Positions 33,128-41,283 of a stretch of 41,283 nucleotides of DNA are shown piece by piece. Where the stretch lies: assembly GCA_017454765.1 (NCBI GenBank), contig JAFTCJ010000019.1, positions 1 to 41,283 of the forward strand, read 5' to 3'. How positions within the stretch are numbered: position 1 is the first letter of the stretch; each line of letters opens with the position of its first letter. The stretch comes from Erysipelotrichaceae bacterium. Its GTDB lineage: Bacteria; Bacillota_I; Bacilli_A; Erysipelotrichales; Erysipelotrichaceae. The position numbers were made by a program, and so were the translations under genes. Under the pieces are notes generated by a model. That model searched no databases. It saw only the letters and a program-made list of their open reading frames with translations, and had not been told where the DNA came from.

Positions 33128-35024
33128 GTCTTTCAGAAAGGATTTCAATAAATTCTTCGGCCGATTCTGCTTTGATGACGTCGTTGAAATTATCGGGATC
33201 GATCAGGATCATGCTGATCGGTTCAAACAGCTCATTGAACAGATAGCGTTCATTGCGGTTGAAACAAAGCATCATGACCAGCTTGACTTTGTTTTCATCC
33301 CAGTCAACAGGCGTCTTGCAGATCCGGACATTCATGCCGGTCTTTTTTTCGTGCATCTTCATGGCGTGCGGGATCGCAAACTCGTCAAAAGCCACAGAGG
33401 AGATGGCATCTCTTTCAAGAACATCAGATTCAAACACATCACCGACATAACCCAGCCGTTTGAGCTGTTCCGCCATCTGATGTATCGTTTCTTCCTTGCT
33501 GAAGGGTTTGTCACAGACTTCAAACAGTTCTTCTTTGATCAGGTAAGAAAGATGTTCCCGGAATGTGCTGCGTTTCTTGTTGATGCGGATCTCACTGACT
33601 TTGTTTTTGATCTGCTCCAGATCCGCTTCCTTGATGATCGGAGATATTTCTACAAAAGGCGTACTGATCTTCTGATCGCTTTTCATTGTTGAAATGATCA
33701 GGTCGCAGGTTACTTTGTCCAGCTCCTCTTCCTGAGTGAGGATCGCTGAAATGACCAGAACGTCAGAAAAACGTTTTGTGATCGAATCGGACAGTTTGCT
33801 GTTGAGATTGTAATAACCCGGACAGAAAATAACCGCAGAGAGTTTGTTTGTCAGGGTGCTCTGAAGCTCCAGAGCACCGCCGATGTGGAAAGCGATGTAG
33901 GCGATCTCGTCGTCGTTAAGATTGATTCCGGTCCTTTCCCGGATCAGAATGGCGGCATTGACGGCCGCATCATAGATCAGGGGGCAGTTTTGCTTGATGG
34001 AACTGGTCAGCGGATTCTTTGAAAAATAGCCGCTGCTGGAACGGATCAGCAGGTTCTTGATATGAAGACAGAAACGCACGAAAAATTCCGGCTGTGACAG
34101 ATCGATGTAGAAATAGGAACCGAAGTCTTTGATGATATTGTCTGCCAGCCGATAGATCTCTTCGCCCACATACTGACGCACGTTGTCGACTGTGATCGTT
34201 TCGTAGTCCAGATTGGAAGCTCTGGACAGAATCAGCATTGTGAATTCCGCAACCTCGATCTCATTGAAATGAACGTTGAACTTCTCTTCAAAGCGGCTGA
34301 TAATGTCGTGCGCAAGGTCATATTCGTGTGAGCGGACGACCGGAGGTATGGTACCGGTATCTGTCGCTGAATAGCCGTTGCGGATACGGTCGATCGTGAT
34401 GGAAGAATGCAGGATCAGATTTTCCAGAGAATAATCGTTGATAAAGAAACGGTGTTTCTCAAACCCTTCCAGGATCGCGTTTTTGATAAACATGACATCG
34501 ATGTCTTCAAAACTGGAAGACATCTTTTCGTAGTTGACGAAATTGTTTCTCGACTCAGAATACATCAGGGAGCTCAAAAGTTTCCGTTTGTTTTTCTCAA
34601 GCCCGGTCACCATCAGAGTGTCGTTCTGGTTGATCAGCTGCAGGTCTCCTTTCAGAAGGATCTTGCGGACGTTTACCAGATCGCCTTTCAGGGTAGAGTA
34701 GGCAATAAACATTTCATCGCACAGGTCAAATGCGTTGATCATTCCTCTTTTGATGAGGTTGTTGATGATATAGGATACTCTCTCGTCGGGCGTCTGCGGT
34801 ATGGCTGATTTTGACTCTGACAGGATCTCGTCGGCTTTTTCAGGATCGATCACATAACCCTTATGCGAAGAACAGATCGTTTCGGGAATGATGAGGTTGA
34901 TCTCCTGAATGTATGATTTGACGGAACGCGGCGAAACGTTGAGATGGTTGGCCAGAGACGAAGAAGTCATCGGTGCATCTGCCTGTTTCAAAGTCCGCAT
35001 CAGTTCCAGAAGCTGCTTTTTCAT
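33120..35024 (-). CDS. LicR/MtlR-type PRD transcriptional regulator with EIIB-like and EIIA domains
   Basis: A 634-residue regulator. Layout: N-terminal HTH (residues about 15-45, APMTSSSLANHLNVSPRSVKSYI) and a second HTH near 95-120; PRD1 with His206; PRD2 with His321 and His380; a degenerate EIIB-like loop at Cys401 (FCPGYYNLN); and a C-terminal EIIA-2 domain with His553 (IPHAMKMH). PTS-dependent phosphorylation of PRD and EIIA histidines should control DNA binding of the HTH. TATAAT (35031-35036) ends 6 nt before ATG. It is divergent from the first EIIB of the PTS locus and likely regulates it. Confidence 0.9.
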   Translation of the reverse strand: MKKQLLELMRTLKQADAPMTSSSLANHLNVSPRSVKSYIQEINLIIPETICSSHKGYVIDPEKADEILSESKSAIPQTPDERVSYIINNLIKRGMINAFDLCDEMFIAYSTLKGDLVNVRKILLKGDLQLINQNDTLMVTGLEKNKRKLLSSLMYSESRNNFVNYEKMSSSFEDIDVMFIKNAILEGFEKHRFFINDYSLENLILHSSITIDRIRNGYSATDTGTIPPVVRSHEYDLAHDIISRFEEKFNVHFNEIEVAEFTMLILSRASNLDYETITVDNVRQYVGEEIYRLADNIIKDFGSYFYIDLSQPEFFVRFCLHIKNLLIRSSSGYFSKNPLTSSIKQNCPLIYDAAVNAAILIRERTGINLNDDEIAYIAFHIGGALELQSTLTNKLSAVIFCPGYYNLNSKLSDSITKRFSDVLVISAILTQEEELDKVTCDLIISTMKSDQKISTPFVEISPIIKEADLEQIKNKVSEIRINKKRSTFREHLSYLIKEELFEVCDKPFSKEETIHQMAEQLKRLGYVGDVFESDVLERDAISSVAFDEFAIPHAMKMHEKKTGMNVRICKTPVDWDENKVKLVMMLCFNRNERYLFNELFEPISMILIDPDNFNDVIKAESAEEFIEILSERLT

Positions 35025-35030
35025 ACCTTA

Positions 35031-35122
35031 ATTATAAACAGGATCAGAAAAGTATCGATTATTGATTTTCACTCTTTCGGGGCAAAATGCCAGTCGATAA
35101 TGATTTCACAAACAAATACAAT
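35031..35122. promoter_or_regulatory. Divergent promoters between the PRD regulator and EIIB 1
   Basis: The minus-strand TATAAT (35031-35036) has TCGATA at 16 nt (35053-35058). The plus-strand TACAAT (35117-35122) has TCGATA at 17 nt (35094-35099). Each -10 ends 6 nt before its ATG, so both mRNAs would be leaderless. Confidence 0.55.
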
Positions 35123-35128
35123 CGAAGT

Positions 35129-35446
35129 ATGAAGAAGAAGATAAGCGTTTTGCTCGTGTGCGGTGCCGGAGCTTCATCAAGCTTCATGGCCGCCAAGATG
35201 CGTCTGGCTGCAAAAAAGAAAAAAATCGATCTGAACGTTTCGGCCAGAGCAGAAAGCGAGATCGTCAATTTCATCGGCGATGTCGATGCGATCATGATCG
35301 GTCCCCATCTTTCCGTCTATTATGAAGAAGTAAAGGAAAGATACAGCGAAGAATGCGCTGTCATCCTGATGAAGAAAGAATACTATTCAACTTTAAACGG
35401 AGACGAAGCCATCGAGCATCTGCTTCAGGAAATAGGAAATAAATAA
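35129..35446 (+). CDS. PTS lactose/cellobiose-type EIIB component 1
   Basis: A 105-residue EIIB when started at MKKKISVLLVCGAGASSSFM (ATG 35129). The phosphorylation loop is CGAGASSS with Cys11. It accepts phosphate from EIIA and passes it to the incoming sugar. It is a paralogue of EIIB 2 downstream (shared CGxGASSxFMAA and IGPHL). It is single, divergent from the PRD regulator, and followed by a strong terminator, so it may serve signalling more than bulk transport. Confidence 0.88.
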   Translation: MKKKISVLLVCGAGASSSFMAAKMRLAAKKKKIDLNVSARAESEIVNFIGDVDAIMIGPHLSVYYEEVKERYSEECAVILMKKEYYSTLNGDEAIEHLLQEIGNK

Positions 35447-35465
35447 TAACGATATGCAACTGAAT

Positions 35466-35500
35466 AAACCGGTTCTTCAAAACAAAAGACCGGTTTTTTG
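35466..35500 (+). terminator. Terminator after EIIB 1
   Basis: Stem AAACCGGTTCTT / AAGACCGGTTT followed by TTTTTTG. It separates EIIB 1 from the main PTS operon. Partial read-through would link the two units. Confidence 0.85.
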
Positions 35501-35522
35501 TTAAAGAAGTTTAAGCAAAACC

Positions 35523-35541
35523 TTGCACCGTGACGGTGCAA
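35523..35541. repeat. Inverted repeat upstream of the PTS operon
   Basis: TTGCACCG, then TGA, then CGGTGCAA: a 19-bp perfect inverted repeat with a 3-nt centre, 66 nt before EIIB 2. It could be an operator for a regulator or an RNA hairpin in the leader. Confidence 0.75.
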
Positions 35542-35606
35542 AAGCCTGGAGGAACACAATCCCGGAAAATGAAATAATGAAGGCGGTTATAAAGGAGAAA
35601 CACTAT

Positions 35607-35921
35607 ATGGCTAAACACAATGTATTACTTATCTGCGGAACTGGCGCATCATCAGGCTTCATGGCTGCCAACATCCGTAAGGCCGCTTCTGCCAGAGGCA
35701 TAGAAATGACAGTTAATGCCAGAAGCGAATCAACAGTTGAAGATTATGTCGATGAGATCGACTGCCTGCTGATCGGACCGCATCTCGCTCATATCAAAGA
35801 AGAAATGGAAGAGAGATGTGAGGGTTATCCGGTTAAGGTTGCGGTCATTGAGAAAGATGCTTACGCACACCTCAACGGCGACAAAGCTTTAGATCAGATT
35901 CTTGCTTTATTCGGAGAATAA
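35607..35921 (+). CDS. PTS lactose/cellobiose-type EIIB component 2
   Basis: A 104-residue EIIB starting MAKHNVLLICGTGASSGFM (ATG 35607, AAAGGAG site). Cys10 is the phospho-acceptor. It closely matches EIIB 1 in the loop and in the segment IGPHL. It begins a unit with EIIC, EIIA and GH1. An in-frame ATG at 35577 further upstream lacks a suitable ribosome binding site. Confidence 0.92.
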   Translation: MAKHNVLLICGTGASSGFMAANIRKAASARGIEMTVNARSESTVEDYVDEIDCLLIGPHLAHIKEEMEERCEGYPVKVAVIEKDAYAHLNGDKALDQILALFGE

Positions 35922-35973
35922 CTCCTGAAATAAAGAAACATCGTGGAAACTATTTAAGAAAGGGGAAAACCAC

Positions 35974-37206
35974 ATGAAAAAATTTATGGAATGGTTGGAG
36001 AACTCTTTTGCGCCGAAACTGCAGAAGATCACCAACGCTACCTGGATCGTAGTTATTAAAGACTCGATCTTACAGATTCTTCCGTTCATCCTGGCTGGCT
36101 CGCTGTTCTGCTGCTTAGCGATTCTTAATGGAAATTTCTGGACACCGTTCGGCTGGACAATGTCAAAGATCTCTTTGATGATTGCCTTCCTGATCCCGTT
36201 CAACTACTGCGAAAAGAAGAGATACAGAAAACAGCGTATCCTTGCCGGTATCACCGGTTTACTGCTGTTCATGATCTTCGTCAATCCTGAAGTCGATCCG
36301 GCTTCCGGACAGGGCCAGAGCCTTTACGGCGCAGCCGGTCTGTTCGTTGCTATGTTTGCCGGCATCGTTTCCGGTCTTGTCTTCGGTGCTTTCGCGAAGT
36401 TCTCATTCTTCAAGGAAGATTCCGTTATTCCTGACTTCGTACGTCAGTGGTTCGATGCTTTGCTGCCGATTATGCTGGTTGTTGCCGGTGGCTGGGCTCT
36501 CGTTGACATCTTAGGTCTTGATATTGCCGGTACGATTCAGAAACTCTTCTCTCCGCTGGCTCTGATCGCCAACACTTTACCTGGCATGATGCTCGTCACT
36601 TTCTTCCAGTGCTTCATCTACTCCATGGGTATTTCCGGTTGGGTACTGACTCCGGTTACTGACCCGGTCAAGAGACAGGCTCAGGAAATGAACCTTGCAT
36701 TGGTTGCTGCCGGTACAGCTACTGCTCAGAACCTCTCTCTATTCACTGAGACCACGATGTACACCTGCTACATGTGGATCGGCGGTATCGGTGCTACACT
36801 GTCCCTGGTTCTGCTGATGTGCTTCTCTAAGTCAAAAGAGCTGAACGCTTTAGGTAAAGCCTGCTTAGGTCCGGGCATCCTGAACATCAACGAACCGGTT
36901 GTCTTCGGTGCTATCGCCTGGAATCCGTACCTGATGATCCCGATGTGGATTCAGGGTCCGGTTGCTGCTTTAACTACCTGGGCATTCACCAAGTGGATCC
37001 CGTTCGCAAAGATTCCTCGTATCGACTTCGAATTATGGTACTGCCCGTATCCGATCTCAACCTGGATCTCTACGCAGGGACATATCCCCAGCATCATCTT
37101 CGTAATCGCTCAGTTCGCTTTACAGGCACTGATCTGGTATCCGTTCTTCAAGGCTTATGAGAAGAAGAAGGTTGAAGAAGAATTAGCTGCTGAAGCTGCT
37201 AAATAA
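35974..37206 (+). CDS. PTS lactose/cellobiose-family EIIC permease
   Basis: A 410-residue membrane permease with about ten hydrophobic segments. The motif NINEPVVFGAIAWNPYLMIP near residue 300 is the conserved EIIC substrate loop. It moves the sugar while it is phosphorylated by EIIB. The ribosome binding site is GAAAGGGG. The sequence uses a strongly biased codon set, suggesting high expression. It is followed by a hairpin before EIIA. Confidence 0.93.
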   Translation: MKKFMEWLENSFAPKLQKITNATWIVVIKDSILQILPFILAGSLFCCLAILNGNFWTPFGWTMSKISLMIAFLIPFNYCEKKRYRKQRILAGITGLLLFMIFVNPEVDPASGQGQSLYGAAGLFVAMFAGIVSGLVFGAFAKFSFFKEDSVIPDFVRQWFDALLPIMLVVAGGWALVDILGLDIAGTIQKLFSPLALIANTLPGMMLVTFFQCFIYSMGISGWVLTPVTDPVKRQAQEMNLALVAAGTATAQNLSLFTETTMYTCYMWIGGIGATLSLVLLMCFSKSKELNALGKACLGPGILNINEPVVFGAIAWNPYLMIPMWIQGPVAALTTWAFTKWIPFAKIPRIDFELWYCPYPISTWISTQGHIPSIIFVIAQFALQALIWYPFFKAYEKKKVEEELAAEAAK

Positions 37207-37229
37207 TCAATTCAATATTCCGTATTATG

Positions 37230-37270
37230 AACGCTGTCGTTCGGCTTATGTCAGCGACAGCGTTTCTTTA
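37230..37270 (+). terminator. Hairpin between EIIC and EIIA
   Basis: The stem AACGCTGTCG (37230-37239) pairs with CGACAGCGTT (37255-37264), with a 15-nt loop, followed by TCTTTATC. It is terminator-like but inside an operon, so it probably tunes the EIIC/EIIA ratio by partial termination or protects mRNA ends. Confidence 0.65.
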
Positions 37271-37288
37271 TCAGAAGGAGCAATAAAA

Positions 37289-37651
37289 ATGAGTGAAAAA
37301 ACAATGACACCCGAAGAAAAATACGAACACATCATCATGCAGGCAATGGACATCATCATGAATTCCGGTGATGCCAGAAACTTCGCAGCACAGGCTTTTG
37401 ACAAGATCTGTGAAGGTGATTACGATGCAGCGAAGGAACTGTTGAAAGAAGCAGAAAAAGTACAGACCGCTGCGCACGTTACCCAGACCGAAATGATCCA
37501 GGGCGATATCAGAGGCGGCGATGAGAAGATGGAATATTCCGTTCTCTTCGCACACGCACAGGATACCCTGATGACCATTCAGGTCGAAATCAATATGACA
37601 AAGAATTTCCTGAAATACGCCCAGGCAGTGGACGCAAAACTGAAGGGATAA
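37289..37651 (+). CDS. PTS lactose/cellobiose-type EIIA component
   Basis: A 120-residue helical EIIA. The phospho-acceptor motif is FAHAQD with His89 and Asp92 (His-x-x-Asp as in the lactose EIIA trimer). It transfers phosphate from HPr to EIIB. The ribosome binding site is AAGGAG. It lies between EIIC and the GH1 enzyme of the same operon. Confidence 0.93.
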   Translation: MSEKTMTPEEKYEHIIMQAMDIIMNSGDARNFAAQAFDKICEGDYDAAKELLKEAEKVQTAAHVTQTEMIQGDIRGGDEKMEYSVLFAHAQDTLMTIQVEINMTKNFLKYAQAVDAKLKG

Positions 37652-39112
<1,461 letters not shown>

Positions 39113-39126
39113 TCCGATTCAGAACC

Positions 39127-39178
39127 CCCCTCTTTACAGATACGTAAAGCAAGCGCATCTGTGAAGAGGGGTTTTATT
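39127..39178 (+). terminator. Terminator after GH1
   Basis: Stems CCCCTCTT / AAGAGGGG and ACAGAT / ATCTGT are stacked, followed by TTTTATT. It ends the PTS operon. Confidence 0.85.
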
Positions 39179-39232
39179 AAGGTTTTCCCTGCCTGGTGCA
39201 GACATGTATTATTGTTAAAAACAGAAATAAGA

Positions 39233-39238
39233 TAAGAT
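39233..39238 (+). promoter_or_regulatory. Possible -10 element of the second PRD regulator
   Basis: TAAGAT ends 8 nt before ATG 39247; TTGTTA (39212-39217) lies upstream at a 15-nt spacing, which is short. No Shine-Dalgarno is seen. Confidence 0.35.
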
Positions 39239-39246
39239 AGTAATTG

Positions 39247-41148
39247 ATGAACCTGATACAAGAAAAAATCATCAGATTGTTACTCGAAAACAGCGGCCCC
39301 GTTACCTCCAAGCATCTGTCGGAAATGATGGGTATTTCTTCCCGTACCGTAAAAACCTACATCGCCCAGATCAATCAGGAAGCAGATGCGATGGTGATCA
39401 ACGGGGGAAATCAGGGCTATACGATCAACCGGAACGTCGGCCAGTCGCTGCTGAACAAAAACGAGACAGACATTCCTCAGAATTTTGAAGAACGAAGGAA
39501 TTATCTGATCAGAGAATTCCTTTTGAAACACACGTCTTCCCTGGAAATTGAGGAACTGTGCAACAAACTGTGTGTTTCGGAAGCGACCCTGAGAGCGGAT
39601 ATCACCAGGATGAACCGCCTTTACGAAACATACAAGATCAGTTTCCGTTTCAAAAAAGACGACCTCTGGATCGAGGGACCGGAACGTTCTTTGCGGAAAA
39701 TGTATTCCCTGACCCTTCTGGATAATGTCGAAAGCAGCTATTTTGACTACGAACTGCTGCAGAAAGAATTTTCCGATTTCAATGTGCGCTATATCGTCAG
39801 CGTGGTTCGGAAGGTATTCCAGAAGTATAACTATTTCATTAATGAGTTCGCCTTATTCAATCTGACGCTGCATATCGCGGTAATCATCGATCGTCTGAAG
39901 AAAAAGAATTATGTCCAGCCTCTGGAAAACGTTGAAATGAGCGAAGAGGAAGAGAAGATCATTTCCGAGATCTGTGAAAAACTGGAAGAAGATTACGATG
40001 TCACTTTCACAAAAGGAGAACAGACGGAGATCTATATCCTGTTCCGCTCCAACGCAAACCTGCCTACAACGGACGAATACGAAAAACTGAAGGAACTGGT
40101 CGGCAACGAGATTTCAGACGACACACTCGGCCTGATTGAAGACATCAAAAACCGTTATTATGTGGACCTATCCAACCAGACCTTTACTGTGCCGTTTGCC
40201 TTGCACCTGAAGAATCTGATTTTCAGAGCCCGTAACGGGAGTTCGATCTTTAATCCGATGAGCGCATCGATCATTCAAAGCCAGCCGATTGTTTTTGATA
40301 TCGCTCTTTTTGTAGCGATGAAACTGATGGAAGAGTATGATATTGAGATCAAAGAAGGAGAGATCTGTTTCCTTGCCCTGCATATCGGAGGAGAGATCGA
40401 GAGACAGAAACATGCGTCACAGAGGATCAAGACCGTCCTTCTGTGCCCGGCTTACATGGATCTTTCCAATCAGCTCTACAACAAACTGCTTCTCTTATAT
40501 TCCAACGAGATCAATATCGTCTGTGTCGTCCAGCAGCTGTCGGAAATCGGCACAATGAGCTATGATCTGCTGATATCAACGATCAAAAGCGAGACCGGAA
40601 AAGCGGTAAATGTTGTCATTTCCCCCTTCCTTTCCCAGAAAGACAAGACAGAGATCCAAAGCGCGATCGAAAACACCCGCAACAGAATTACCGGACGGAT
40701 GCTGAAACGGCACTTTGATGATTATTTTGAAAGAGATCTGTTCTTCTATAAACCGGAAGACATACACGACAGGGACGAAGCGATCGATCTTTTGGCAGAT
40801 AACCTGATGAGGATCGGTTATGTCAGAGAGGATTTCAAGGAAAACGTAATGAAACGGGAAAACGCGGCCGCTACGGTTTTTGGTGAGGTTGCAGTGCCTC
40901 ATTCAGTTGAGATGGACGCATTAAAGACCAGTGTTTCAGTTCTGATCGATCCGGCAGGCATTAGTTGGAACGGACGACTGGTGAACGCCGTCCTGATGAT
41001 GTCGATCCATGCTCACGATCATGCGGAATTCACACAGCTGTATGAAGCGCTGATAACGGTCTTCTCAAACGAAGAGTATCTGCGGATGATCTGCGGCTGC
41101 AGAGATTTTGAAAAATTCAAAGAAACACTGTTATCACTGATTGACTAG
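39247..41148 (+). CDS. Second LicR/MtlR-type PRD regulator with EIIB-like and EIIA domains
   Basis: A 633-residue paralogue of the regulator at 33120-35024 with the same order: two HTH regions (residues about 18-45 and 100-125), PRD1 with His209, PRD2 with His320 and His379, an EIIB-like loop with Cys400 (LLCPAYMDL), and a C-terminal EIIA-2 domain with His552 (VPHSVEM). ATG 39247 is preferred; an adjacent in-frame TTG at 39244 is possible. It lies just before a new PTS EIIB gene at 41260, which it probably controls. Confidence 0.9.
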   Translation: MNLIQEKIIRLLLENSGPVTSKHLSEMMGISSRTVKTYIAQINQEADAMVINGGNQGYTINRNVGQSLLNKNETDIPQNFEERRNYLIREFLLKHTSSLEIEELCNKLCVSEATLRADITRMNRLYETYKISFRFKKDDLWIEGPERSLRKMYSLTLLDNVESSYFDYELLQKEFSDFNVRYIVSVVRKVFQKYNYFINEFALFNLTLHIAVIIDRLKKKNYVQPLENVEMSEEEEKIISEICEKLEEDYDVTFTKGEQTEIYILFRSNANLPTTDEYEKLKELVGNEISDDTLGLIEDIKNRYYVDLSNQTFTVPFALHLKNLIFRARNGSSIFNPMSASIIQSQPIVFDIALFVAMKLMEEYDIEIKEGEICFLALHIGGEIERQKHASQRIKTVLLCPAYMDLSNQLYNKLLLLYSNEINIVCVVQQLSEIGTMSYDLLISTIKSETGKAVNVVISPFLSQKDKTEIQSAIENTRNRITGRMLKRHFDDYFERDLFFYKPEDIHDRDEAIDLLADNLMRIGYVREDFKENVMKRENAAATVFGEVAVPHSVEMDALKTSVSVLIDPAGISWNGRLVNAVLMMSIHAHDHAEFTQLYEALITVFSNEEYLRMICGCRDFEKFKETLLSLID

Positions 41149-41170
41149 ATGCTTCGTGCATCTTTTCTTT
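41147..41170 (+). terminator. Terminator after the second PRD regulator
   Basis: A small stem GATGC / GCATC with a TTCGT loop overlaps the stop codon and is followed by TTTTCTTTT. The gap to 41260 also has GGGC/GCCC and GGTG/CACC hairpins and TATACT at 41218-41223. Confidence 0.6.
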
Positions 41171-41259
41171 TCCCCGGGCGGTGAAAAGCCCTATTAGGTG
41201 AAAACTGAAACACCCAATATACTGAAATCATAAGCCGGCAAAAAAGGAGGAATTTGCTT

Positions 41260-41283
41260 ATGAAAATATTGCTTTGCTGCGGA
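41260..41283 (+). CDS. PTS EIIB component 3 (partial, runs off the right edge)
   Basis: An ATG at 41260 follows a strong AAGGAGG site. The eight visible codons read MKILLCCG, the start and phosphorylation-loop cysteine of a lactose/cellobiose-type EIIB. A further PTS operon therefore begins here, directly after its probable PRD regulator. Confidence 0.7.

Noticed and set aside
35523..35541. Catabolite cre site
   Set aside because: The repeat does not match the TGWAANCGNTNWCA pattern; it is a different palindrome.

Overview
The window is a chromosomal replication-origin region of a low-to-mid-GC Firmicute. The order dnaA-dnaN-yaaA-recF-gyrB-gyrA, T-box leaders, two ParB-type parS sites and PRD/PTS carbohydrate loci support this. 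An SRP RNA of the short form (about 80 nt, without the Alu domain found in Bacillus) and the linkage of SRP RNA, tadA, dnaX, ybaB and recR fit an Erysipelotrichia-like gut organism. That lineage is an inference from gene content, not a database result.

Left arm (1-20.9 kb, almost all on the minus strand and reading away from the origin): the first codons of a probable transposase; an APC amino-acid permease behind a T-box whose specifier reads TTC (Phe); a small membrane protein, a PUA/EVE-like protein and a Card1/Can2-like CARF-nuclease, all coupled to recR; ybaB and dnaX; a plus-strand alpha/beta hydrolase inserted between dnaX and tadA; SRP RNA abutting tadA; a HAD phosphatase; two perfect parS sites; serS behind a T-box with Ser specifier TCT; two zinc-ribbon/transmembrane proteins; gyrA, gyrB, recF, yaaA and dnaN.

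Origin: the dnaA upstream region (22360-22811) carries at least seven near-consensus DnaA boxes. The dnaA-dnaN gap (20867-20997) carries two boxes followed by TAA trinucleotides and an AT-rich tract, resembling a DnaA-trio unwinding module.

Right arm (22.8-41.3 kb, mostly plus strand): a Nudix hydrolase and a tyrosine phosphatase; a GPH transporter and GH36 alpha-galactosidase divergent from a GH13 enzyme; an operon of a beta-helix transferase, a HAD phosphatase, a zinc-ribbon protein and an HD protein; a Cof-type HAD phosphatase; and a beta-glucoside-type PTS locus with two PRD regulators, two EIIBs, EIIC, EIIA and a GH1 enzyme. A third EIIB begins at the right edge. The genes couple replication and topology functions to carbohydrate uptake (alpha-galactosides/alpha-glucosides by the GPH, GH36 and GH13 products; phosphorylated beta-glycosides by the PTS).

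Most notable: (1) the GH1 enzyme has Gln in place of the catalytic acid/base Glu, as in plant myrosinases; (2) a CARF-nuclease sits in a recR operon with no CRISPR system in view; (3) eight gene starts lack a Shine-Dalgarno sequence and have a -10-like hexamer 6-10 nt before the start codon, suggesting leaderless mRNAs; (4) an extended parS palindrome followed by a T-rich tract may double as the serS terminator, and the other parS lies in the promoter of the HAD gene.
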